From Symsagittifera roscoffensis (Eukaryota > Xenacoelomorpha > Acoela > Convolutidae): a stretch of 64,000 nt of DNA. The stretch covers positions 39,455,076-39,519,075 of the forward strand of contig NC_087069.1 of assembly GCF_963678635.1 (NCBI RefSeq), given 5' to 3'. Within the stretch, counting starts at the first letter, position 1; each line of letters begins with the position of its first letter. The notes beneath the pieces are model-generated. The model was given only the letters and a program-made list of their open reading frames with translations, had not been told where the DNA came from and searched no databases. Positions 31,201 to 43,382 of the stretch are shown one piece after another. The position numbers and the translations under genes were made by a program.

Positions 31201-34200
31201 TGAAGAAACTCATTTTTTGAGATGATTTGAGTTTTTCAGTATACTGAATGACGAAACTCAGTTTTAGGGGATGAAATGAGCGTTTCAGTATACGGGTTGT
31301 GAAAAAAAGTTTTTATGATGAATTGAGCGTTTCAGTACACGGGATGACGAAACTCAGTTTTTGAGATGAATTGACCGTTTCATTATACGTGATAATGATA
31401 CTCAGTTTTTGGGATGGAAAAAGTTTTTCAGCATATGATTTAAGAAAACTTATTTTTCCGGTTGAATTGAGTGTTTCAGCATACGAGATGACAAAACTAA
31501 GTTCAAGGGATGCTTTTCCCTATACTGGATGTTGAAACTCACTTTTTGGGATGACTGGAGTATTTCAGAATCCGGGATGACGAAACTAATTTTTTGAGGT
31601 GACTGGATTTTTTCAGCAAACGGAATGACGAAGTTCATTTTTTGTGATGCACTGAACTTTTCAGTATACGGGATGACAAAACTCGTTTTTTTTTGGGGGG
31701 GGGGGAGGGGGTGGTGAATTTAGCGCTTCAGTATACGGGATGACGAAACTAAATTTTCGAGATGAATTGAGTATTTCAGTACACGGGATGACGAAACTCA
31801 GTTTTTGGGATTAATTGGGCGTTTCAGTATACGGGATATTGTGTCTCAGTTTTTGGCATGGATGGAGTGTTTCAGCATACGGAATGAGAAAACATAATTT
31901 TCGGGATGAATTGAGTATTTCAGTATACAAGATGACGAAAATCAGTTCTTCGGGGGTTGAATTGAGCGTTTCAGTATACGGGATGACGAAACTCAGTTTT
32001 TGAAATGAATTGAGTTTTTCAGTATACGGGATGACGAAATTAAGTTTTTGGAATGACTGGATTGTTTCAGTATGCGGGTTAACCAAACTCAGTTTTTGAT
32101 TTGATTAGAGTTTTTCAATATACTGGATAATTAAACTCTCTTTTTGGGATGATGGGAGTATTTCAGTATTCAGGATGACAAAACTCAGTTTTTGGGATGA
32201 ATGGAGATTTCAGCATACGGAATGAGGAAACTCAGTTTTCGGGAAGAATTGAGTATTTCAGTTTACAAGATGACGAAAATCAGTTCTTCGGGAGTTGAAT
32301 TGAGCGTTTCAGTATAAGGGATGACGAAACTCAGTTTTGGGGATCAATTGAGCGTTTCAGTATGCGGGATCACGAGACTCAGTTTCTGATTTGATTAGAG
32401 TTTTTCACTATACTCGATACAGAAACTCACTTTTTGAGATTAGTTGAGTATTTCAGTATACGGGATGACAAAACTGAATTTTTGGGTTTGAATGGAGCTT
32501 CCCGCTTACGGAATGAGGAAACTCAGTTTTCGAGTTGGATTGAGCATTTCAGCATACGGGATGACAGTACTCAGATGATGGGATGAATTGAGTATTTCAG
32601 TACGGGAAGATCAAAAACAGTTTTTGATATGATTAGAGTTTTTCACTAAACTGGATGTTGAAACTCAATTTTAGGGATGAATTGAATATTTAAGTATCCG
32701 GGATGACGAAAATCACTTTTTTGGATGACTGGAATTTTTCAGCAAACGGATTGACGAAGCTCAGTTTTTGGGATAATTTGAGTATTTCAGTATATGGGAT
32801 GACAAAAATCAGTTCTTCGGGAGTTGAATTGAGCGTTTCAGTATAAGGGATGACAAAACTCAGTTTTGGGGATCAATTGAGCGTTTCAGTATGCGGGATC
32901 ACGAAACACAATTTCTGATTTGATTAGAGTTTTTCACAATACTAGATAAAGAAACTCACTTTTTGAGATTAGTTGAGTATTTCAGTCACGGGATGACAAA
33001 ACTCAATTTTTGGGTTGAATGGAGCTTCCCGCTTACGGAATGAGGTAACTCAATTTTCGAGTTGGATTGAGTATTTCAGCATACGGGATTACAGTACTCA
33101 GCTGATGTGATGAAATGAGTATTTCAGTATACGGGATGACACAAATAGTTTTTCGGGGGTTGAAATGAGCGTTTCAGTATCCGGGATGATGAAACCCAGT
33201 TTTTGAGATGAATTGAGTATTTCAGTACGGGAAGACCAAAAACTGTTTTTGATATGAATAGAGTTTTTCACTAAACTGGATGTTGAAACTCAATTTTTGG
33301 GATGAATTGATTATTTCAGTATCCGGGATGACAAAAATCACTTTTTGGGATGACTGGAATTTTTCAGCAAACGGGTTGACGAAGCTCAATTTTTGGGATG
33401 AATTGAGTATTTCAGAATGTGGGATGACAGAACTCGGTTTTTTGGGGGTTGAAGGAGCGTTTCAGTTTGCGGGATCAGAAAACTAAGTTTTTGGAATGAA
33501 TAGAATGTTTCAGTACACGGGATGAACAAACTCAGTTTTTGGGACGAATTGAGCGTTCCAGTATATGGGTTAACTATACTCAGTTTTGGGATGGATAGAG
33601 TTTTTTAGCTTACATATCGGAAGAATTAGTTTTCGGGATGAATTGAGTATTTCAGTATTCGGGATGACACAAAGTAGTTTTTCGGGGGTTGAAATGAGCG
33701 TTTCAGTATGCGGGATGATGAAACCCAGTTTTTGAGATGAATTGAGTATTTCAGTACGGGAAGATCAAAAACAGTTTTTGATATGATAAGAGTTTTTCAC
33801 TAAACTGGATGTTGAAACTCAATTTTAGGGATGAATTGATTATTTAAGTATCCGGGATGACGAAAATCATTTTTTTGAATGACTGGAATTTTTCAGCAAA
33901 CGGATTGACGAAGCTCAGTTTTTGGGATAATTTGAGTATTTCAGTATGTGGGATGACAAAACTTGGTTTTTTTGGGGGTGGAAGGAGCGTTTCAGTTTGC
34001 GGGATCAGAAAACTAAGTTTTTGGAATGAATAGAATGTTTCAGTACACGGGATGAACAAACTCAGTTTTTGGGACGAATTGAGCGTTCCAGTATATGGGA
34101 TAACGATACTCAGTTTTGGGATGGTAGAGTTTTTTAGCTTACATATCGGAAGAATTAGTTTTCGGGATGAATTGAGTGTTTCAGTATACGGGTTGACAAA

Positions 34201-34553
34201 ACTTATTTGGGATGGATAAACTTTTTCAGAATACGAATTGAGATAACTTTGTATTCCGGTTGAATTGAGTATTTCAGCATACGGGATGACAAAACTCAGT
34301 TCAAGGGATGGTTTCCTTATAGTGGATGACGAAACTCAATTTTAGGTGTGACTGGATTTTTCAGCACACATAATGACGAAATTCAATTTTTGGGATAAAC
34401 AGTTTTTCAGTGTACGGGATGACAAAACTCGTTTTTTTTCGGTAGGGGGGGGCGTTGGATTAAGCGTTTCAGTATGTAGGATGAAACTATATTTTTGGGA
34501 TGAATTGAGTTTTTCAGTACACTGGATGACGAAACTCATTTTTTGGGAATAAT
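25297..34553. repeat. 48-bp satellite array, block S1 (~9.3 kb)
   Basis: About 190 copies of a 48-bp monomer. A typical monomer runs GAATTGAGCGTTTCAGTATA, then CGGGATGACGAAACTCAGTT, then TTTGGGAT. Distances between successive CGGGATGACG words are 48 bp where no indel intervenes (for example 29055 to 29103). Variants include GACTGGATTTTTTCAGCAAACGGATTGACGAAGCTCA-type and ATGGAGTTTTTCAGCATACGGAATGAGGAAACTCAG-type monomers, which recur in fixed orders and make higher-order repeats: near-identical ~0.87-kb units at about 30600-31140 and 31480-32020, a relative at 26150-26800, and an aberrant segment with AACTGGATGCAGTTTTCAGG at about 27085, 29210 and 29850. One frame on each strand is open through a monomer (48 is a multiple of 3), which explains the many short repetitive frames. 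I do not regard them as genes because indels break them every few monomers. Confidence 0.95.
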
Positions 34554-36080
34554 TAGAGATAGTTGGAATACAAGTTAATACTAATAAAACCAATACGTAG
34601 TATCAAAATTGGCAAACTACAAAACCTGGATAAACTGGATAAATACTTACCAAAAAAACACTTCTTCAAGGTTTTTCAAAAGATTAAAGGAACAGCACTC
34701 ATTTTTTTCAAAATTTCATCAAATTTGTTTTGAACAAAAAGTTTGCTTAAAGAATTAACTTGCTACATAAAGAATTTCTTCGTTACTCAACCACATCAAT
34801 GCATTAAAAATCAAAGAAATAGAGAATACACATGTCTCACCCTGAATTCGAACCAAGTCACAAATTTTTCCGAATAACAACATCAATGAATGTTTATGCA
34901 GCAAACACAGACACAGATAACGTCGAAATACTTGTTTATAAATCTCCACCGTATAAAAAACAGTTGCCTCAAGAGTTTTTTGAAATTTGGAAACAAACGC
35001 AATGTCACATCATGTTGAAGAGAAAGCATATAGAAATAACAAAATTTTGAAACTCTTACAAATTTGCCAATCTACTATCCTCAATGATGAATTGTCTTTT
35101 ACTGAAATAGTCAGAAAATCAAAATGAAACACCGGCTTTTTTTGAACCCACATTCCAAATCTCAAAACACACACCGTCACAACAAATAGTTTTAACATTG
35201 TTTAAAATCCAGCATTTGCAGACAAATTAAGCTGAATTTGAATAATTAGCAAACTAATTGTTTAAACTCACTTACGTTTATGCAACACCAAATTTCGATG
35301 CCTAAACATTTCATTCAACATCACATCTTCGACTAAAACCAGACACAGTTACCAAGGCGCAAGAAAAGTACCCGTATTCTTACGAGACAATGTAAACAGA
35401 TTCTTAGAATTAGATGAATTTTATGAAATGGTCTCTCCAGTAAACAAAAAACAACAACCAAAAGGTAACACATTCATAAACGAAGCAAAATTTTTTTTTA
35501 AAGAAAAGGAACCTCTAACGATAGTGCTTGACGCATGAAACTTAAACTCACTCATAAATAACTCGAAATGTAAATGGCCGATACAACCAATCCAAGTAAT
35601 ATTAAGAGAGTCAACGGACAAAGTTAAGCTAAAGCTGATGAGAACAGCGCAAAAAATCCAATGCCTTTAAATGAACAATCATGCTTAACATAATTCGTAA
35701 ATGTTAGTCAGAAAAACGAATTTATCCTACTATTTTCTGGAATAATTGTAGGACCAGCATCTCTTTCAGCATTTGTGAGCAAAATTTGTCGCCCTCCAAT
35801 TTCGAGCAAAATTGTGATCTTTCATTAAAACGATGTGTGCATGCAATCACAAACAAAAACCTAAAGGCTAACAGTCTTAGAAAAATACCAACATCTTGCA
35901 AACAGAAAACATGAAAGCAGATCCAGATTTTGAACACAATTTTAGATCTTAACTCAACATTTTACGCAATGTGTGACGCATCCAACTTTGGAGTAGGCAC
36001 AGCTATTTTACAATCTCATCAAGGAAAAAAGAAAAATGATTTAAATTTATAACCAATCACACAAGCAGAACTAAGGCTCT
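34554..36080 (+). mobile_element. pol: Ty3/gypsy pol block G1 inside satellite
   Basis: A ~1.53-kb non-satellite insert. In scattered plus-strand frames it carries gypsy reverse transcriptase landmarks: EFYEMVSPVNKKQQPKGNTF (about 35415-35480), LTIVLDA and KWPIQPIQVILRE (to about 35605), FSGIIVGPASLSAF (about 35733-35775). The catalytic box appears as NDVCMQSQ because AACGAT at 35829-35834 replaces GACGAT. RNase H opening CDASNFGVGTAILQ follows (from about 35972). Stops such as TGA after DA at about 35537 and several frameshifts kill it; the RT middle (about 50 codons) is deleted. Its left edge follows satellite TTGGGAATAATTAGAGAT, and its right edge is cut at CTCTCAGC, where the satellite resumes. 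Minus-strand frames here are antisense shadows. Confidence 0.8.
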
Positions 36081-36510
36081 CAGCTTACGGAATGAGGAAA
36101 CTCAGTTTTCGGGTTGGATTGTGAATTTCAGCAAACGGGATGACAGTATTCAGTTGATGGGATGAATTGAGTATTTCAGTATACGGGATGACAAAACTCA
36201 GTTGAAGGGATGGTTTTCATTATACTGGATGTTGAAACTCACTTTTTGGGATGACTGGAGTTTTTCAGAATCCGGGATGACGAAACTCATTTTTTGGGGT
36301 GACTGGATTTTACAGCACACTTAATGACGAAATTCGTTTTTTCGGATGAACAGCTTTTCAGTATACGGGATGATAAAAAACTCGTTTTTTTTTCGGTAGG
36401 GGGGCGGCGATGAATTAAGCGTTTCAGTATACAGGATGACGAAACTATATTTTTGTGATGAATTGAGTATTTCAGTACACGGGATGACGCCACTCAGTTT
36501 TTGGGATTAA
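36081..36510. repeat. 48-bp satellite, block S2 (~9 monomers)
   Basis: Same monomer family, from CTTACGGAATGAGGAAACTC to TTTTTGGGATTAATTGGAGA, lying between gypsy blocks G1 and G2. Contains a poly-T/poly-G interruption (TTTTTTTTTCGGTAGGGGGG). Confidence 0.9.
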
Positions 36511-38040
36511 TTGGAGATAGTTGGAATACAAGTTAACACTAATAAAACGAATACGTAGTATCAAAATTGGCAAACTACAAAACCTGGATAAACTGGATAA
36601 ATACTTACCAAAAAAACACTTCTTCAATGTTTTTCAAAAGATTAAAGGAACAGCACTCATTTTTTTTAAAATTTCATCAAGTTTGTTTTGAACAAAAAGT
36701 TTGCTTAAAGAATTAACTTGCTACATAAAGAATTTCTCCGTTACTCAACCACATCAATGCATTAAAAATCAAAGAAACAGAGAATACACATGTCTCACCC
36801 TGAATTCGAACCAAGTCACAAATTTTTCCGAATAACAACATCAATGAATGTTTATGCAGCAAACACAGACACAGATAACGTCGAAATACTTGTTTATAAA
36901 TCTCCACCGTATAAAAAACAGTTGCCTCAAGAGTTTTTTGAAATTTGGAAACAAATGCAATGTCACATCATGTTGAAGAGAAAGCATATAGAAATAACAA
37001 AATTTTGAAACTCTTACAAATTTGCCAATCTACTATCCTCAATGATGAATTGTCTTTTACTGAAATAGTCAGAAAATCAAAATGAAACACCGGCTTTTTT
37101 TTGAACCCACATTCCAAATCTCAAAACACACACCGTCACAACAAATAGTTTTAACATTGTTTAAAATCCAGCATTTGCAGACAAATTAAGCTGAATTTGA
37201 ATAATTAGCAAACTAATTGTTTAAACTCACTTACGTTTATGCAACACCAAATTTCGATGCCTAAACATTTCATTCAACATCACATCTTCGACTAAAGCCA
37301 GACACAGTTACCAAGGCGCAAGAAAAGTACCCGTATTCTTACGAGACAATGTAAACAGATTCTTAGAATTAGATGAATTTTATGAAATGGTCTCTCCAGT
37401 AAACAAAAAACAACAACCAAAAGGTAACACATTCATAAACGAAGCAAAATTTTTTTTTAAAGAAAAGGAACCTCTAACGATAGTGCTTGACGCATGAAAC
37501 TTAAACTCACTCATAAATAACTCGAAATGTAAATGGCCGATACAACCAATCCAAGTAATATTAAGAGAGTCAACGGACAAAGTTAAGCTAAAGCTGATGA
37601 GAACAGCGCAAAAAATCCAATGCCTTTAAATGAACAATCATGCTTAACATAATTCGTAAATGTTAGTCAGAAAAACGAATTTATCCTACTATTTTCTGGA
37701 ATAATTGTAGGACCAGCATCTCTTTCAGCATTTGTGAGCAAAATTTGTCGCCCTCCAATTTCGAGCAAAATTGTGATCTTTCATTAAAACGATGTGTGCA
37801 TGCAATCACAAACAAAAACCTAAAGGCTAACAGTCTTAGAAAAATACCAACATCTTGCAAACAGAAAACATGAAAGCAGATCCAGATTTTGAACACAATT
37901 TTAGATCTTAACTCAACATTTTACGCCATGTGTGACGCATCCAACTTTGGAGTAGGCACAGCTATTTTACAATCTCATCAAGGAAAAAAGAAAATGATTT
38001 AAATTTATAACCAATCACACAAGCAGAACTAAGGCTCTCA
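36511..38040 (+). mobile_element. pol: Ty3/gypsy pol block G2 inside satellite
   Basis: Almost identical to G1 (offset 1958 bp), with the same stops, the same AACGAT change in the RT catalytic box (37788-37793), the same internal deletion and the same two satellite junctions. Differences are a few substitutions and single-base indels in homopolymers. The shared lesions show that G1 and G2 were duplicated after inactivation, not inserted separately. Confidence 0.85.
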
Positions 38041-39471
38041 GCTTACGGAATGAGGAAACTCAGTTTTCTGGTTGGATTGTGAATTTCAGCAAACGGGATG
38101 ACAGTACTCAGTTGATGGGATGAATTGAGTATTTCAGTATACGGGATGACACAAACTAGTTTTTCGGGGGTTGAAATGAGCGTTTCAGTATCTGGGATGA
38201 TAAAACCCCGTTTTTGAGATGAATTGAGTGTTTCAGTACGTGAAGACTAAAAACAGTTTTTGATATGAATAGAGTTTTTTATATACTGGATGCTGAAGCT
38301 CAGTTTTTGGAATGAATTGAGTATTTCAGTATATGGGATGACAAAAATCAGATTTGGGGATCAATTGAGCGTTTCAGTATACGGGATCACGAAACTCAGT
38401 TTCTGATTTGATTAGAGTTTTTCACTATACTAGATAAAGAAACTCATTTTTCGAGATTAGTTGAGTATTTCAGTCACGGGATGACAAAACTCGATTTTTG
38501 GTTTGAATGGAGCTTCCCGCTTACGGAATGAGGGAACTCATATTTCGAGTTGAATTGAGTATTTCAGCATACGGGATGAGAGTACTCAGCTGATGGGATG
38601 AATTGAGTATTTCAGTACGGGAAGACCAAAAACAGTTTTTGATATGAATAGAGTTTTTCACTAAACTGGATGTTGAAACTCAATTTTTGGGATGAGTTTA
38701 TTGTTTTAGTATCCGGGATGACAAAACTCACTTTTTGGGATGACTGAATTTTTTCAGCAAACGGATTGACGAAGCTCAATTTTTGCGATTAATTGAGTAT
38801 TTCAGTATGTGGGATGACAAAACTCGGTTTTTTGGGGGTGGAAGGATCGTTTCAGTTTACGGGATGAGAAAACTAAAGTTTTTGGAACGAATAGAATGTT
38901 TCAGTACACGGGATGACAAAACTCAGTTTTTGGGACGAATTGAGCGTTCCAGTATATGGGATAACGATACTCAGTTTTGGGATGGATAAAGTTTTTTAGC
39001 TTAAATATCGGAAAAATTAGTTTTCGGGTTGAATTGAGTGTTTCAGTATACAGGATGACAAAACTCAATTGTGTTGGATAAACTTTTTCAGCATACGAAT
39101 TGAGAAACTTAGTTTTCAGGTTGAGTTGAGTATTTCAGCATACGGGATGACAAAACTCAGTTGAAGGGATGGTTTTCATTATACTGGATGTTGAAACTCA
39201 CTTTTTGGGATGACTGGAGTTTTTCAGAATCCGGGATGACGAAACTCATTTTTTGGGGTGACTGGATTTTACAGCACACTTAATGACGAAATTCGTTTTT
39301 TCGGATGAACAGCTTTTCAGTATACGGGATGATAAAAAACTCGTTTTTTTTTTTCGGTAGGGGGGCGGCGATGAATTAAGCGTTTCAGTATACAGGATGA
39401 CGAAACTATATTTTTGTGATGAATTGAGTATTTCAGTACACGGGATGACGACACTCAGTTTTTGGGATTAA
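38041..39471. repeat. 48-bp satellite, block S3 (~30 monomers)
   Basis: Same monomer family between G2 and G3. Its last ~330 bp (from CAGTTGAAGGGATGGTTTTC) are nearly identical to the matching end of S2, so satellite and gypsy block were copied together. Confidence 0.9.
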
Positions 39472-41001
39472 TTGGAGATAGTTGGAATACAAGTTAACAC
39501 TAATAAAACGAATACGTAGTATCAAAATTGGCAAACTACAAAACCTGGATAAACTGGATAAATACTTACCAAAAAAACACTTCTTCAATGTTTTTCAAAA
39601 GATTAAAGGAACAGCACTCATTTTTTTTAAAATTTCATCAAGTTTGTTTTGAACAAAAAGTTTGCTTAAAGAATTAACTTGCTACATAAAGAATTTCTCC
39701 GTTACTCAACCACATCAATGCATTAAAAATCAAAGAAACAGAGAATACACATGTCTCACCCTGAATTCGAACCAAGTCACAAATTTTTCCGAATAACAAC
39801 ATCAATGAATGTTTATGCAGCAAACACAGACACAGATAACGTCGAAATACTTGTTTATAAATCTCCACCGTATAAAAAACAGTTGCCTCAAGAGTTTTTT
39901 GAAATTTGGAAACAAATGCAATGTCACATCATGTTGAAGAGAAAAAATATAGAAATAACAAAATTTTGAAACTCTTACAAATTTGCCAATCTACTATCCT
40001 CAATGATGAATTGTCTTTTACTGAAATAGTCAGAAAATCAAAATGAAACACCGGCTTTTTTTTGAACCCACATTCCAAATCTCAAAACACACACCGTCAC
40101 AACAAATAGTTTTAACATTGTTTAAAATCCAGCATTTGCAGACAAATTAAGCTGAATTTGAATAATTAGCAAACTAATTGTTTAAACTCACTTACGTTTA
40201 TGCAACACCAAATTTCGATGCCTAAACATTTCATTCAACATCACATCTTCGACTAAAACCAGACACAGTTACCAAGGCGCAAGAAAAGTACCCGTATTTT
40301 TACGAGACAATGTAAACAGATTCTTAGAATTAGATGAATTTTATGAAATGGTCTCTCCAGTAAACAAAAAACAACAACCAAAAGGTAACACATTCATAAA
40401 CGAAGCAAATTTTTTTTTAAAAAAGGAACAGCTCTAACGATAGTGCTTGACGCATGAAACTTAAACTCACTCATAAATGACTCGAAATGTAATTGGCCGA
40501 TACAACCAATCCAAGTAATATTAGGAGAGTCAACGGACAAAGTTAAACTAAAGCTGATGAGAACAGTGCAAAAAAAATCCAATGCCTTTAAATGAACAAT
40601 CATGCTTAACACAATTCGTAAATGTTAGTCAGAAAAACGAATTTATCCGACTATTTTCTGGAATAATTGTAGGACCAGCATCTCTTTCAGCATTTTTGAG
40701 CAAAATTTGTCGCCCTCCAATTTCGAGCAAAATTGTGATCTTTCATTAAGACGATGTGTGCATGCAATCACAAACAAAAACCTAAATGCTAACAGTCTTA
40801 GAAAAATACCAACATCTTGCAAACAGAAAACATGAAAGCAGATCCAGATTTTGAACACAATTTTAGATCTTAACTCAACATTTTACGCCATATGTGACGC
40901 ATCCAACTTTGGAGTAGGCACAGCTATTTTACAATCTCATCAAAGAAAAAAATAAAATGATTTAAATTTATAACCAATCACACAAGCAGAATTAAGGCTC
41001 T
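39472..41001 (+). mobile_element. pol: Ty3/gypsy pol block G3 inside satellite
   Basis: Same architecture and junctions as G1/G2 with slightly more divergence. Here the RT catalytic aspartate codons are still GACGAT (40750-40755), as in the 43.4-kb copy, so G3 branched before or outside the G1/G2 change. RNase H start CDASNFGVGTAILQ at about 40890-40940. Not functional. Confidence 0.85.
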
Positions 41002-43382
41002 CAGCTTACGGAATGAGGAAACTCAGTTTTCGGGCTGGATTGAGAATTTCAGCAAACGGGATGAAAGTACTCAGTTGATGGGATGAATTGAGTATTTCAG
41101 TATACGGGATGACACAAGCTAGTTTTTCTGGGGTTAAAATGAGCGTTTCAGTATCCGGGATGATAAAACCCAGTTTTTGAGATGAATTGAGTATTTCAGT
41201 ACGTAAAGACTAAAAACAGTTTTTGATATGAATAGAGTTTTTCTACTATACTGGATGCTGAAGCTCAGTTTTTGGGATGAATTGAGTATTTCAGTATATG
41301 GGATGACGAAAATCAGTTCTTCGGGAGTTGAATTGAGCGTTTCAGTATAAGGGATGACGAAACTCAGTTTTGGGGATCAATTGAGCGTTTCAGTATACGG
41401 GATCACGAAACTCAGTTTCTGATTTGATTAGAGTTTTTCACTATACTAGATAAAGAAACTCACTTTTCGAGATTAGTTGAGTATTTCAGTCACGGGATGA
41501 CAAAACTCAATTTTTGGGTTGAATGGAGCTTCCCGCTTACGGAATGAGGGAACTCAGTTTTCGAGTTGGATTGAGTATTTCAGCAGAGGATGACACAAAT
41601 TAGTTTTTCGGGGGTTGAAATGAGCGTTTCAGTATCCGGGATGATGAAACCCAATTTTTGAGATGAATTGAGTATTTCAGTACGGGAAGATCAAAAACAG
41701 TTTTGATATGATTAGAGTTTTTCACTAAACTGGATGTTGAAACTCAATTTTAGGGATGAATTGATTATTTAAGTATGCGGGATGACGAAAATCACTTTTT
41801 TGGATGACTGGATTTTTTCAGCAAACGGATTGACGAAGCTCAATTTTTGCGATGAATTGAGTATTTCAGTATGTGGGATGACAAAACTCGGTTTTTTTTG
41901 GGGGTGGAAGGATCGTTTCAGTTTACGGGATGAGAAAACTAAAGTTTTTGGAACGAATAGAATGTTTCAGTACACGGGATGACAAAACTCAGTTTTTGGG
42001 ACAAATTGAGCGTTCCAGTATATGTGATAACGATACTCAGTTTTGGGATCGATAGAGTTTTTTAGCTTAAATATCGGAAAAATTAGTTTTCGGGATGAAT
42101 TGAGTGTGTCAGTAAAAGAGATGACAAAACTCAATTGTGTTGGATAAACTTTTTCAGCATACGAATTGAGAAACTTAGTTTTCCGGTTGAGTTGAGTATT
42201 TCAGCATACGGGATGACAAAACTCAGTTCAAGGTACGGTTTTCATTATACTGGATGTTGAAACTCACTTTTTGCGATGAATTGAGTATTTCAGTATGTGG
42301 GATGACAAAACTCGTTTTTTTGGGGGTGGAAGGAGCGTTTCAGTTTACAGGATGAGAAAACTAAGTTTTTGGAATGAATAGAATGTTTCAGTACACGGGA
42401 TGACAAAACTCAGTTTTTGGGACGAATTGAGCGTTCCAGTATATGTGATAACGATACTCAGTTTTGGGATCGATAGAGTTTTTTAGCTTAAATATCGGAA
42501 AAATTAGTTTTCGGGATGAATTGAGTGTGTCAGTAAAAGAGATGACAAAACTCAATTGTGTTGGATAAACTTTTTCAGCATACGAATTGAGAAACTTAGT
42601 TTTCCGGTTGAGTTGAGTATTTCAGCATACGGGATGACAAAACTCAGTTCAAGGTATGGTTTTCATTATACTGGATGTTGAAACTCACTTTTTGCGATGA
42701 ATTGAGTATTTCAGTATGTGGGATGACAAAACTCGTTTTTTTTTGGGGTGGAAGGAGCGTTTCAGTTTACAGGATGAGAAAACTAAGTTTTTGGAATGAG
42801 TAGAATGTTTCAGTACACGGGATGACAAAACTCAGTTTTTGGGACGAATTGAGCGTTCCAGTATATGTGATAACGATACTCAGTTTTGGGATGGATAGAG
42901 TTCTTTAGCTTAAATATCGGAAAAATTAGTTTTCGGGATGAATTGAGTGTTTCAGTAAACGAGATGACAAAACTCAATTGTGTTGGATAAACTTTTTCAG
43001 CATACGAATTGAGAAACTTAGTTTTCCGGTTGAGTTGAGTAATTCAGCATACGGGATGACAAAACTCAGTTCAAGGGATGGTTTTCATTATACTGGATGT
43101 TGAAATTCACTTTTTGGGATGACTGGAGTTTTTCAGAATCCGGGATGACGAAACTCAATTTTTGGGGTGACTGGATTTTACAGCACACGTAATGACGAAA
43201 TTCGTTTTTTCGGATGAACAGTTTTTCAGTATACGGGATGACAAAACTCGTTTTTTTGGTAGGGGGGGGGCGGCGATGAATTAAGCGTTTCAGTATACAG
43301 GATGACGAAACTATATTTTTGTGATGAATTGAGTATTTCAGTACACGGGATGACGAAACTCAGTTTTTGGGATTAATTGGAG
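41002..43382. repeat. 48-bp satellite, block S4 with ~420-bp higher-order repeats
   Basis: About 50 monomers. Between about 41840 and 43080 a ~420-bp higher-order unit is repeated (for instance CAGTTCAAGGTACGG at 42222, its near-copy at 42642 and a diverged third). Ends with the same TTTTTGGGATTAATTGGAGAT edge that borders G1-G3. Confidence 0.9.

Noticed and set aside
25540-33486. Repetitive ORFs (for example 25540-25947, 29416-29772) as genes for a repeat protein
   Set aside because: The frames exist because 48 is a multiple of three. They are short, repeatedly broken by indels, and equally present on the opposite strand. Kept only as a finding.
34755-40858. Recurrent minus-strand ORFs (such as 34949-34755, 36907-36713, 39868-39674) as conserved small genes
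   Set aside because: They recur only because the gypsy block is duplicated, and they lie antisense to recognisable RT/RNase H sequence.
25297-43382. CRISPR-like regular spacing of a short repeat
   Set aside because: Whole 48-bp monomers repeat with graded similarity; there are no unique spacers and no Cas genes, and the window is eukaryotic. It is a satellite.
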